Positions 25,625 to 33,496 are shown, counted from the stretch's first letter. The stretch: DNA of 46,495 bases from Clostridiales bacterium DTU072 (GCA_001512685.1 LFSG01000004.1:1-46495), one strand, 5' to 3'. Notes: generated from the letters alone by a model not told the origin. A program made the numbers and translations.

Positions 25625-27274
25625 TTATACATATTTTCGTATGCTGTAAAAAATATTTCTGATGTGGTCGCTTATCCTTTCAAGGTTGCTTACCAAGCTG
25701 ATAAAAATCGCTCCCGATAGAGCCGAGCAAACGCCTTTGCCCAATCTCTTTATGTGGGTGTCGGTGAGCTGCTGTTTAAGCGTATCCACTTCGTCTTCCA
25801 GCTTGTTGACATCTTCAAGCAAGGATAAATCCAAACGGCTGAAACCGTCTATTGATAAAGAATACAGTTTATCCATGACATTAATGACGGTTTTTATTTC
25901 GCTGAGCGCTTCTTCGGAAAACTTGAGCCCTTCCACATCCAAGCGCTCGGCATATTCCATGATGTTTTCGGCGTAGTCGCCTATTCTTTCGATATCGCTG
26001 ACCACATGATAGTAAGAGCCCACAACCAATTTGTCCTCAAAGGATATGGGCAGCGCCGATATCTTTGTCAAGTTCAAGGGGATTTCCCTGTTCAGCCAAT
26101 CTATATATTCTTCGCGTTCTGTGAATTCGTCCAGCTGTTTAAGGTTTATTTCGCATACCGCCTTAACAGCTATATCAAGATTGGCTTTTGACATCTCCGC
26201 CATCCTCAAAAGCTCTTTTTTGATTTGTTCCACCGCGAAAGTGGGGGAAGATTTTAATATCCTTTCATTGATATATTTAAGCTCGTATTGGGATTTTTTC
26301 TCCTTGCCTTTTGGCATAATCAATAAAGAAAGCGCTACTATTTGTTTAATGAAAGGCAAAAGAATTAATGTGACGCTTACATTGAAAAGAACATGGAAAG
26401 CGGCTATTTGCGCCGCCGCTCCCTTGGCGGAAAGAATGGAGGCGACGGCGTTCAGCATGTTCACCACTCCGTTGCGAATAACCGAAAATGACAGCAAAAC
26501 AAAATATATTATCATGCCCGCCAAATTAAACATCAAATGGATAAGCGCCGCCCTTTTGGCGTTGACATTGGCGCCTATAGAAGCCAATAAGGCGGTAACG
26601 CAGGTGCCCACGTTTATGCCCAAGATAACGAACATGGCTTTTTCTATGTCAATCAGTCCCGAAAAAGACAAAGCTATCAATATACCCGTGGTAGCCGATG
26701 AGCTTTGCACAATCGCGGTAACAATCAATCCTATCAATACCAGCAAAAACGGGTTGGCGGTAAGCTGAAAGAAATGACGAACGCTTTGCATTTGGGCAAA
26801 CTTCCCCATAGCCCCGCTCATTACCAAAAGACCTGTAAAAATCATGGATAAATAAATTATTATTTTCCCCATGTCGCGCGCTTTGCGTTTTTTGGAAAAC
26901 ATTAAGATAATGCCGATAAGGCCGGAGGCCGCCACAAATTCCATTATGGGAAGGGAGATAATAACCGCCGTTATCGTTGTGCCGATGTTGGCTCCCATAA
27001 TAATGGCGGTAGCTTGATGCAAATTCATTATTCCCGCGTTGACAAGACCTATTACCATTACGGTGGTGGCAGAAGAGCTTTGTATAACGGCCGTAACGCC
27101 CGCGCCTATTCCCACGCCTAATATCCTGTTGTCCGCCGATTTGCTGAAAACCTTTCTCAGCCGCCTTCCCGTTTGCTTTTCGAGGTGGCCGCTCATGGCG
27201 TTCAAGCCGTACATGAAAATGGCCAGGCCGCCCAGCATAATTAAAATATTGGCGATTAAATCCGAAACCCCCAT
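25625..27274 (-). CDS. Na+/phosphate cotransporter with C-terminal PhoU-like domain
   Basis: The protein (549 aa from this start) is a PNaS-family transporter. Two inverted QSSSATT signatures (VIQSSSATTVMVIG and IVQSSSATTGILIAL) mark the paired repeats, with about eight membrane segments in the first 320 residues. A helical PhoU-like domain (about 340-540, with YADYAENI-like ERIGDYAENIMEYAERL) follows. It should take up phosphate with sodium. I prefer the ATG at 27274, which begins MGVSDLIANILIMLGGLA as in relatives; an in-frame ATG at 27322 adds 16 unconserved residues. Neither start has a good ribosome-binding site, and a promoter ends 6 nt before 27274. Confidence 0.9.
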   Translation of the reverse strand: MGVSDLIANILIMLGGLAIFMYGLNAMSGHLEKQTGRRLRKVFSKSADNRILGVGIGAGVTAVIQSSSATTVMVIGLVNAGIMNLHQATAIIMGANIGTTITAVIISLPIMEFVAASGLIGIILMFSKKRKARDMGKIIIYLSMIFTGLLVMSGAMGKFAQMQSVRHFFQLTANPFLLVLIGLIVTAIVQSSSATTGILIALSFSGLIDIEKAMFVILGINVGTCVTALLASIGANVNAKRAALIHLMFNLAGMIIYFVLLSFSVIRNGVVNMLNAVASILSAKGAAAQIAAFHVLFNVSVTLILLPFIKQIVALSLLIMPKGKEKKSQYELKYINERILKSSPTFAVEQIKKELLRMAEMSKANLDIAVKAVCEINLKQLDEFTEREEYIDWLNREIPLNLTKISALPISFEDKLVVGSYYHVVSDIERIGDYAENIMEYAERLDVEGLKFSEEALSEIKTVINVMDKLYSLSIDGFSRLDLSLLEDVNKLEDEVDTLKQQLTDTHIKRLGKGVCSALSGAIFISLVSNLERISDHIRNIFYSIRKYV

Positions 27275-27280
27275 ATTATT

Positions 27281-27310
27281 ATTGTAATTTATTTTGCCTT
27301 TATTAGTCAA
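27281..27310 (-). promoter_or_regulatory. Promoter abutting the Na/Pi cotransporter start codon
   Basis: On the minus strand TTGACT (27310-27305), an 18-nt gap and TACAAT (27286-27281) are followed only 6 nt later by ATG. If used, the transcript would be leaderless. Confidence 0.5.
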
Positions 27311-27407
27311 AAGATATCGCATAAAAGCCCATTTTGTTGTTTATTTTGCGGGGCGGCATACATAGAATATAACAAGAGACAAAATAAATTGCTTTAGGAT
27401 GAAGAAT

Positions 27408-27692
27408 ATGTTCGATATAGTATTTGTGCCGTTAATTATCGTAACGGTATATTGGATAATGAATTTATATAAATATATTGTTAAACATAAGGAAAAATAT
27501 GTAAGGTTGATTCCCGTATTGGCGGCTCCGTTGGGCGCCATTTTGGGCGTGACGCTGTTTTTTGCCGCGCCCGAGCTTATGCCCGCCAAAAATGTGGTTA
27601 TGGCGTTTATGATAGGCGGGGCAAGCGGACTTGCGGCCACGGGCACAGATCAGATCTTTAAACAGATGAGCAAAACCGATTTTGACGAATAA
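27408..27692 (+). CDS. Small holin-like membrane protein
   Basis: The 94-aa product has an N-terminal membrane segment (FVPLIIVTVYWIMNLYKY), a charged loop (KHKEKYVR), then two hydrophobic stretches ending in GGASGLAATGTDQIFKQ. This layout and the late Gly/Ala motif resemble phage holins of the Hol44/superfamily V kind. No endolysin or other phage gene is adjacent, so a lysis role is not supported by context. It could be a domesticated holin. The ATG at 27408 is chosen over 27399 because AGGA is correctly spaced only for the former. Confidence 0.6.
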   Translation: MFDIVFVPLIIVTVYWIMNLYKYIVKHKEKYVRLIPVLAAPLGAILGVTLFFAAPELMPAKNVVMAFMIGGASGLAATGTDQIFKQMSKTDFDE

Positions 27693-27735
27693 AAGCTTTT
27701 ATTTTTGACGGCTTTATATCAAGCCGCCGATATAG

Positions 27736-27741
27736 TATAAT
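27736..27741 (+). promoter_or_regulatory. -10 box 6 nt before the ogt start codon
   Basis: TATAAT at 27736-27741 is followed by GTTGCC and then ATG at 27748. The -35 is poor at 17 nt (TTTATA); TTGACG at 27705 is too distant (25 nt). A 6-bp hairpin (CGGCTT/AAGCCG, 27709-27726) lies just upstream. Confidence 0.4.
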
Positions 27742-27747
27742 GTTGCC

Positions 27748-28218
27748 ATGGCAAACGAGTATTATTTCAACTCTCCGATAGGATTGTTAAAAATGGAGAC
27801 CGAAAACGGCTTTATCGTTTCCTTGCGCTCCGTCGCCTCTATGCCCCGCGATTTTTCGCAAAGCTCTTTGGACGATATCGCGCTTAAAGCTTTTAGTCAA
27901 TTGAAAGAATACTTTAACGGCCAAAGAAAGTATTTTGATTTGCCCATAAAAGCGGAAGGCTCTCCTTTTTGCCGAAAAGTGTGGCAACAGTTAAGAAAAA
28001 TACCTTACGGCAGTACGGCAAGTTATTCTGATATAGCGTCGCTGGCGGGAAATCCCAAAGCCGCAAGAGCGGTGGGAAGGGCTTGCAATAAAAACCCCGT
28101 TTTGATACTTATCCCTTGCCACAGGGTTGTGGGCAAAAACGGAAATCTTACCGGATTCGCTTGCGGCGCAGACAAGAAAAAATTGTTGCTTGATATCGAA
28201 ATTAAAACTCGTTCATAA
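27748..28218 (+). CDS. ogt: Methylated-DNA-protein cysteine methyltransferase
   Basis: The 156-aa suicide repair protein moves alkyl groups from O6-alkylguanine to its own Cys. The active-site motif is LIPCHRVVGKNG near residue 117. The helix-turn-helix region carries PYGSTASYSDIASLAG with the Arg finger in ARAVGRACNKNP. The N-terminal domain is short, as in Ogt. No ribosome-binding site precedes the ATG, and a TATAAT box lies 6 nt upstream. Its 3' end overlaps the convergent DUF4130 gene by 17 nt; that neighbour is also a putative DNA-repair gene. Confidence 0.95.
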   Translation: MANEYYFNSPIGLLKMETENGFIVSLRSVASMPRDFSQSSLDDIALKAFSQLKEYFNGQRKYFDLPIKAEGSPFCRKVWQQLRKIPYGSTASYSDIASLAGNPKAARAVGRACNKNPVLILIPCHRVVGKNGNLTGFACGADKKKLLLDIEIKTRS

Positions 28219-28933
28219 ACCATCTGTACTTTTTGGGGGCGTAATGTCTTTGCAATACGGGATTATGCCTTTCTTCTATTGAAACATTATTGAAATACTC
28301 CCTCCACAGCTCGGCGAACTTCAGCTGGTCTTCGCTTAAGGCAACAGTGAATCTTGGGGGAGCGGTAAAAGTATAGCTTTTGTCGCCGTCATAGTAGGCC
28401 ATCTTTTTTCTTTTCAGGTCGTGCAATACAAATTTCTGGTCGTTGAACCTTATTCTGAAATGAGGAAGCAGCAATTCCAAAATATCGTTGTCGGGGCCGA
28501 AGAAAGCGTAATATACGCCGTTTTCCGTTTGGGCGAAACGAATAAACCCCTTCATTCTGTGAGCTTCCCTGCGCACTTTGTTTAACATATCCCTGAAGGC
28601 TATCACCGTTGAGTGGGAAAAAAGTGTAAGTGCTTTTTTGCCTTGAGCAAAAAGCAATTTAAGGTAATCAAAGAGCTTTTGCTCTTTATTTTTGTCGCCG
28701 CTTAAATACGCGTCGGCAATTTCTTTATACGCCGTTTTCCCTGCTTTTTTCATTATGCCTTCTCTGACCTTTGCGGCCAGCGCGGTATCCGTTTCAATTC
28801 TTATGCCATAGTCAAGCATTGTTACGCTTTCGGCGTCCGAGGTAATCTTTTCGGCGTCCTTATGCCCGTAATAGGCGTGATAGACGGCGGTAAGAAAAGC
28901 CGCCAAATTGTTTTCGACGACAAGTATTTTCAT
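28202..28933 (-). CDS. TIGR03915/DUF4130 family putative DNA repair protein
   Basis: The 243-aa protein matches the family found next to the radical SAM DNA-repair protein in many Firmicutes. Recognisable parts are the middle LNKVRREAHRMKGFIRFAQ and the C-terminal FAELWREYFNNVSIEERHNPVLQRHYAPKKYRWF, whose ending is a family hallmark. It has no membrane segment. Function is not established; the RF(A/V)xTxxGxYxAxF-type core suggests nucleic-acid or nucleotide contact, which is inference. Its ATG overlaps the radical SAM stop by one base (TAATG), so the two are translationally coupled. Confidence 0.85.
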   Translation of the reverse strand: MKILVVENNLAAFLTAVYHAYYGHKDAEKITSDAESVTMLDYGIRIETDTALAAKVREGIMKKAGKTAYKEIADAYLSGDKNKEQKLFDYLKLLFAQGKKALTLFSHSTVIAFRDMLNKVRREAHRMKGFIRFAQTENGVYYAFFGPDNDILELLLPHFRIRFNDQKFVLHDLKRKKMAYYDGDKSYTFTAPPRFTVALSEDQLKFAELWREYFNNVSIEERHNPVLQRHYAPKKYRWFMNEF

Positions 28934-30207
28934 TATAATTCCCCCGTTATGATATCGGTAAGCGGCCGCTCGGCGTCAAAAAGACTTGTTTGCAGACAAG
29001 CCGTTTCCAAGCGCGGCCGCTCCTGTTGCGCGGCAAGCGCTTTTCTGATGTTGACGGGATTGTTATATGCGCCGTAAAATTTGCCGTTTACGGTGATAAA
29101 ATGTTGCGCTCTTTTTAATACCACCCGCATTTTTTTAAGGCTTTCAAAGGTTAATTTGCCGTGTCGTCTGGCTATAATTATTCTGTAAGCGTTCTTTACG
29201 CCTATTCCCGGCACTCTGAGCAGCGCTTCGTAGCTTGCGGTATTTATTTCAACGGGAAAGAATTGATAATTATTCAGCGCCCAAAAGCTTTTTACATCTA
29301 TGTCGGCGGCAAGGTTGCGCTCAACGGGCAGCAATTCCTCGGCGGAAAAGCCGTAAAACCTCAGCAGCCAATCGGCTTCGTACAGTCTGTGTTCTCTTCT
29401 TAAGTCGCACGGCAAGGCGGGCAATAAGCTTGAGGACAAATTTACGGGCATGTAAGCGGAATAATAAACCCTTTTTAAGTTAAAATTCCGATACAGCGCT
29501 TGCGTCAATCTTATTATTTGTCCGTCGGTATCGTTTGAGGCGCCCACTATCATTTGCGTGGTTTGGCCTGCCGGGATTTTTTTGATTTGGGAATTTTTTT
29601 CGGTTTTTGTAAGGAAATAGCTTTGAGAAAGCATCTTCATGGGCTCTATTATGGCGTCTTTCTTTTTTTGCGGCGCAAGCAGTTTAAGGCTTCGTTCGGT
29701 GGGCAATTCAATGTTCAAGCTCATTCTGTCCGCGTACGCCGAGGCATAATCGATAAGCCCATAATCCGCTCCCGGTATGGCTTTAAGGTGAATGTAGCCT
29801 CTGAATTTATATTCTTCTCTCAGCATTTTTACCGCTAAAACAAGCTGTTCCATGGTATGGTTGGGGGATTTCTCCACGCTGCTCGACAAAAACAATCCTT
29901 CTATATAATTTCTGCGGTAAAAGTTTATTACCAATTCGCATAATTCGCGGGGGGAAAGCCGCGCTCTGGGTATGTCGTTGCTTCTTCTGTTTACGCAATA
30001 AAGACAATCGTATTCGCAATAGTTTGTCAGTAGTATTTTCAGCAAAGAAACGCATCTGCCGTCCGAAGTGAAGGAATGGCAAATGCCGCAATAAGCGGTG
30101 TTGCCCAAGCTGCCTTTTTTGGAGCCTGTTCCCGCGCCGCTTGAAGAGCAGGACACATCGTATTTTGCGCCCTCGGTAAGAATTCTTATCCGTTCGTTCA
30201 AATCCAT
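28933..30207 (-). CDS. Putative DNA modification/repair radical SAM protein (TIGR03916-like)
   Basis: The 424-aa protein has a radical SAM cluster motif CxxxCxxC at residues 64-71 (TNYCEYDCLYC) that binds a [4Fe-4S] cluster and SAM. Additional Cys residues earlier (about 20, 40, 43 and 52) could hold a second cluster. Near 335-365 there is a helix-hairpin-helix motif (LLRVPGIGVKNAYRIIIARR), which binds DNA without sequence specificity. The order fits a base-modification or repair enzyme of unknown substrate. AGAGGT precedes the ATG and an extended -10 lies upstream. It is the first gene of a two-gene operon with DUF4130. Confidence 0.9.
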   Translation of the reverse strand: MDLNERIRILTEGAKYDVSCSSSGAGTGSKKGSLGNTAYCGICHSFTSDGRCVSLLKILLTNYCEYDCLYCVNRRSNDIPRARLSPRELCELVINFYRRNYIEGLFLSSSVEKSPNHTMEQLVLAVKMLREEYKFRGYIHLKAIPGADYGLIDYASAYADRMSLNIELPTERSLKLLAPQKKKDAIIEPMKMLSQSYFLTKTEKNSQIKKIPAGQTTQMIVGASNDTDGQIIRLTQALYRNFNLKRVYYSAYMPVNLSSSLLPALPCDLRREHRLYEADWLLRFYGFSAEELLPVERNLAADIDVKSFWALNNYQFFPVEINTASYEALLRVPGIGVKNAYRIIIARRHGKLTFESLKKMRVVLKRAQHFITVNGKFYGAYNNPVNIRKALAAQQERPRLETACLQTSLFDAERPLTDIITGEL

Positions 30208-30225
30208 AAAACCTCTGATAAAATA

Positions 30226-30234
30226 ATTATAGCA
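30226..30234 (-). promoter_or_regulatory. Extended -10 promoter of the radical SAM/DUF4130 operon
   Basis: TGCTATAAT reads on the minus strand, a perfect extended -10. The -35 region is weak. The AGAGGT ribosome-binding site lies about 10 nt after the -10. Confidence 0.55.
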
Positions 30235-30415
30235 TTTTATACTCTCCCGTTAATGAAAGATTATGGAAAAATAAATGCCAATTAATATATTGTCCCGATT
30301 ATGGTACATTTGTTTTTTGCGCATAAAAAGAATTGGGGCAGGTTTTGCTTTTTGCGCATCCAAAGGAATAATTAAGGTTAAGAAAGCTAAAATAAACATT
30401 ATCAAAGGAGGATTT

Positions 30416-30820
30416 ATGAAGACCAAAAAAACTGTATTGATAATTTTAATTTTGAGCGTTGTCCTTATGTTTGCCGCAAGCGGCGCCGCGCCTACGCCCA
30501 AGCTTTGCAATTTTTACGGTATGTATGTTAATGACAATGAGGAAGGCGGCGTCATTGAGTTTGTCAATTTCAATATAGCCAAAAGAACGGCCACCGCGCA
30601 TTTTAATAATATCAGTCTTCCGGAATACGGCATAAAAAATTGCACCGTAAAGAACGCCAAGTTTAAGGTATACAAGAAAGAGAAAGCGCTGTTGTTTTTT
30701 AAGGGGGAAATTGAGGGCAAAGAAATAAAAGGCGTTATGAATGTAAAAGAAAAGAGTTTGATTTTTGGCAAAAACAAATATGTAAAAAAAGATTTTTCGC
30801 AACAAAGAAGGCTGCCTTAA
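30416..30820 (+). CDS. Small secreted protein, unknown function
   Basis: The 134-aa product opens with a signal peptide: a Lys-rich start, a hydrophobic core (VLIILILSVVLMFAA) and a likely cleavage near ASGAA. The mature part of about 110 residues is Lys-rich and beta-prone, with two Cys residues. I do not recognise a family. The ATG at 30416 is preceded by AAAGGAGG 6 nt upstream; the in-frame start at 30275 has no such site and would spoil the signal peptide. Its stop codon lies in the loop of the terminator hairpin. Confidence 0.75.
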   Translation: MKTKKTVLIILILSVVLMFAASGAAPTPKLCNFYGMYVNDNEEGGVIEFVNFNIAKRTATAHFNNISLPEYGIKNCTVKNAKFKVYKKEKALLFFKGEIEGKEIKGVMNVKEKSLIFGKNKYVKKDFSQQRRLP

Positions 30821-30838
30821 GCGGGCAGCCTTCTTTGA
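30805..30838 (+). terminator. Terminator of the small secreted protein gene
   Basis: AAGAAGGCTGCC (30805-30816) pairs with GGCAGCCTTCTT (30824-30835), followed by TTGATT. The TAA stop of the gene lies within the loop. Confidence 0.8.
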
Positions 30839-30949
30839 TTAAATATTATGCGCTCATCGCTAAAGCGTGAAAATATTTTGCGGTTATTTCTTTAATTAAA
30901 GGGAAATATTAAAGCTAAGAGAAAAGATTACTTTTACGGAGGTTTATGT

Positions 30950-32626
30950 ATGTTTGAAAATATGCTGAGCAAAGGGAAAATAGGCAAATTGGAAATTAGA
31001 AACCGTTTTGTGGTGCCCGCAATGGGTACGGGCAGAGGCGAATTGGACGGTTTTGTAAACGAAAATATTATAAGCTATTACACCGAAAGGGCTAAGGGCG
31101 GATTCGGTCTGATTATTCTTGAGGTTACCGGCATAGACCCTTTGGGGAAGGCCATACCCGAACAAATTATGATTGACGACGACAAATATATCCCCAAGCT
31201 CAAAGAGCTTGCCGATTCCATACACGCGCACGGCGCCAAGGTTTTTCCGCAGCTGCATCATGCGGGAAGGCAAGCCGTGGAAGCGGTACTGGGCGCTCAA
31301 TCGGTAGCGCCTTCGGCGGTATCCTGTCCCATGACAAGATCCATGCCCCGCGCGCTTACCACAAAAGAATGCTATGAGCTTATAGAAAAATATGGCGACG
31401 GCGCCTATCGCGCCAAAAAAGCGGGGTTTGACGGCGTGGAAGTTCACGCCGCGCACGGCTATCTCGTGGGACAATTCCTTTCGGGCTACACCAATAAAAG
31501 GGCTGACGAATTCGGCGGAACCTTTGAAAGAAGAATAAAGTTCGCGGTGGAGGTTCTCAGAAACATAAAAGCCAAATGCGGAGCCGACTTTCCGGTATGC
31601 TTCAGATTGAGCGCCGACGAAAGAGTGCACGGCGGCTTAAAACCCGCCGAAAGCGCGGCGATTGCCGCCATATTGGAAAAAGAAGGCGCCGACGCCATCC
31701 ATGTTTCAACGGGCGTGTACGGCAGTATGGCTTGGATAATAGCGCCTTCCTCGATAGAGCCGGGATATATTCTTAAAGACTGTTATGAGATTAAAAAGGC
31801 TGTGAAAATACCCGTAATCGCGGTGGGAAGGATAAACGAGCCCTACCTTGCCGAGCATGTGGTAAGCAAAGGCATAGCCGACTTCGTGGCTTTGGGCAGA
31901 GGCTCTATTGCCGACCCTTATTTTCCCTTAAAAGTGAAAGAGGGCAGGGTAAAGGAAATATTGTGTTGCGTAGGCTGTATGACCCGTTGTCAAGGAGTGG
32001 TGGCGGGCAATGAAAAGGACAGGGGGGTTTCCTGCATGGTCAACCCTTTCGCAGGGCAAGAGCATATCAGAAAAATCATACCGACCAATCAACCTAAAAA
32101 TATTGTGGTGGTTGGGGGAGGCCCTGCGGGATTGGAAGCGGCGTGGATACTTGCCGCAAGGGGGCATAAGGTTACGCTTTTTGAGAAGGACTGCCGTTTG
32201 GGCGGACAATTTTTGCCCGCCGCCGTTCCTCCCGGAAAGCAGGCTTTGCTTGCCTCAATCGTTTATTATGAAAAAATGTGCCGTAAATACGGCGTAAAAA
32301 TCCTTACCCAAACCGAAGCTGACGAAAACGCCATACTCGGTTTGAAGCCCGACGCGGTTATATTGGCTACCGGCGCTGTTCCTTGCGGTTGTCAAATACC
32401 TTTCAAAGACATTGCGGTAGTGCAAGCTTTGGATGTTTTGAAAGGCAATGTGCAGCTTGGCAATAATGTTTTGGTGATAGGCGGAGGCCAAGTGGGCGTT
32501 GAAACCGCCGAGCATATCGCCAGCATGAACAGGTGGGTTACCATAGCCGAAATGGAAGACGACATAGGCAAAAAAAATGCCTTCGGCTATAAAATATTTT
32601 GCCATGAAGAGCTTGGCGGATTATAA
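30950..32626 (+). CDS. NADH:flavin oxidoreductase (old yellow enzyme / 2,4-dienoyl-CoA reductase family), frameshifted
   Basis: This 558-aa frame holds an N-terminal FMN TIM barrel (about 1-335; RFVVPAMGTGRGE, QLHHAGRQ, HAAHGYLVGQFLSG), a [4Fe-4S] motif CVGCMTRCQ (about 344-352) with a later Cys (SCMVNP), and an FAD domain starting VVVGGGPAGLEAAW. A second dinucleotide site is VIGGGQVGVETAEH. Relatives reduce enoyl or enone substrates. The frame breaks after DDIGKK in a run of eight A (32570-32577) and ends 16 codons later. The rest continues in the next frame to 32879. Removing one A restores a 642-aa protein of normal length. GGAGG lies 7 nt before the ATG. Confidence 0.85.
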   Translation: MFENMLSKGKIGKLEIRNRFVVPAMGTGRGELDGFVNENIISYYTERAKGGFGLIILEVTGIDPLGKAIPEQIMIDDDKYIPKLKELADSIHAHGAKVFPQLHHAGRQAVEAVLGAQSVAPSAVSCPMTRSMPRALTTKECYELIEKYGDGAYRAKKAGFDGVEVHAAHGYLVGQFLSGYTNKRADEFGGTFERRIKFAVEVLRNIKAKCGADFPVCFRLSADERVHGGLKPAESAAIAAILEKEGADAIHVSTGVYGSMAWIIAPSSIEPGYILKDCYEIKKAVKIPVIAVGRINEPYLAEHVVSKGIADFVALGRGSIADPYFPLKVKEGRVKEILCCVGCMTRCQGVVAGNEKDRGVSCMVNPFAGQEHIRKIIPTNQPKNIVVVGGGPAGLEAAWILAARGHKVTLFEKDCRLGGQFLPAAVPPGKQALLASIVYYEKMCRKYGVKILTQTEADENAILGLKPDAVILATGAVPCGCQIPFKDIAVVQALDVLKGNVQLGNNVLVIGGGQVGVETAEHIASMNRWVTIAEMEDDIGKKNAFGYKIFCHEELGGL

Positions 32627-32879
32627 TGTTAAGATTTTGAAAAACACAAAGGTAATAGAAGTGTCCAAGGATGGGGCGCTGTGCGAAACGCCCGAAGGCA
32701 AAAAGCTTATACACGGATTTGATATGGTGGTTCAGGCCATAGGCTCAAAATCGCACAATTCCTTGGAAGAGAAATTGAAGGGCAAAGTTCCGGCTTTATT
32801 CGTAATAGGCGATGCCGCAGAGCCGAGAAGAGCGGTGGAAGCCATTGAAGAAGCCGTTGCAACCGCCTTGGCGTTGTGA
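32577..32879 (+). CDS. C-terminal part of the frameshifted flavin oxidoreductase
   Basis: This frame encodes the missing end of the FAD/NAD domain: YNVKILKNTKVIEVSKDG, FDMVVQAIGSKSHN and the FAD-binding VIGDAAEPRRAVEAIEEA. It has no ribosome-binding site of its own, so it is not an independent gene. It joins the frame of the preceding entry at the A8 run. Whether this is a real mutation, a base-calling error or slippage cannot be decided from the sequence. Confidence 0.75.
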   Translation: MPSAIKYFAMKSLADYNVKILKNTKVIEVSKDGALCETPEGKKLIHGFDMVVQAIGSKSHNSLEEKLKGKVPALFVIGDAAEPRRAVEAIEEAVATALAL

Positions 32880-32928
32880 TTGATAAATAAATTCGTAAGC
32901 GCTTTATTGTTTTAATTTAGTCAAGTTT

Positions 32929-32938
32929 GGCAATAATG
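32929..32938 (+). promoter_or_regulatory. Candidate SigF-type -10 element before spoIIR
   Basis: GGCAATAATG fits the SigF/SigG -10 pattern GGnnAnAnTn. The -35 region is poor (GTTTT against GYATA). spoIIR is a forespore SigF gene in Bacillus. If this element is real, transcription starts next to the ATG at 32945. Confidence 0.3.
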
Positions 32939-32944
32939 GTAAAC

Positions 32945-33490
32945 ATGAAAAGTGTCAATTATAGGCTCATTGTCGCTGTCATTATTATTTTGGCCTTGAT
33001 TTATACGGTGTTTATGTTAAACGACCGCTATGTCGAGGAAGATTATGTGAGAATCCATATAAGAGCCAACAGCGACTCGGAGTTTGACCAAAAAATAAAA
33101 CTTGAAGTGCGCGACAAGGTTGTGGATACGCTGTCGCCGCTTTTGGCTCAAGCAAAAGACAAGGAGCAAGCGCTTATGATTTTGCGGAACAACCTTGGCG
33201 GCATTGAATACGCGGCAAATACCGTATTAAAGGGCAGCGGCGCCCTTTATTCAAGTAAGGCAAGCGTTGTTTGCGAAGAGTTTCCCACCCGGAAATATGG
33301 GGACAAGGTGTTGAAAAAAGGGGAATATGACGCCGTCATTATAACGCTGGGAGAAGGCAGGGGCGCTAACTGGTGGTGCGTGGCCTTTCCGCCCATGTGC
33401 TTTCCGGAAGCTGAAAAAAACCCTCCCCGTTATAAATCCAAAATATTGGAAATAATAAACAATATAAAAAATAAAGAGAATAAGAGGTAA
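32945..33490 (+). CDS. spoIIR: Stage II sporulation protein R
   Basis: The 181-aa protein is the forespore signal that triggers processing of pro-SigE by SpoIIGA in the mother cell. It has an N-terminal membrane or signal segment (LIVAVIIILALIYTVFML), then VRIHIRANSDSEFDQKIKLEVRDKVV, the family hallmark, and the late ANWWCVAFPPMCFPE motif. Starts at TTG 32927, ATG 32936 and ATG 32945 are all in frame; none has a good ribosome-binding site, and I chose 32945 because MKSVNYR gives a normal signal sequence. sleB begins 6 nt after its stop, placing three spore genes in one run. Confidence 0.92.
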   Translation: MKSVNYRLIVAVIIILALIYTVFMLNDRYVEEDYVRIHIRANSDSEFDQKIKLEVRDKVVDTLSPLLAQAKDKEQALMILRNNLGGIEYAANTVLKGSGALYSSKASVVCEEFPTRKYGDKVLKKGEYDAVIITLGEGRGANWWCVAFPPMCFPEAEKNPPRYKSKILEIINNIKNKENKR

Positions 33491-33496
33491 CTTCCT

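Noticed and set aside
27705..27741. TTGACG with TATAAT as a full ogt promoter
   Set aside because: The gap is 25 nt, too long for the housekeeping sigma factor. Only the -10 element was kept, at low confidence.
30275..30415. N-terminal extension of the small secreted protein
   Set aside because: No ribosome-binding site. AAAGGAGG and the signal peptide point to the ATG at 30416.
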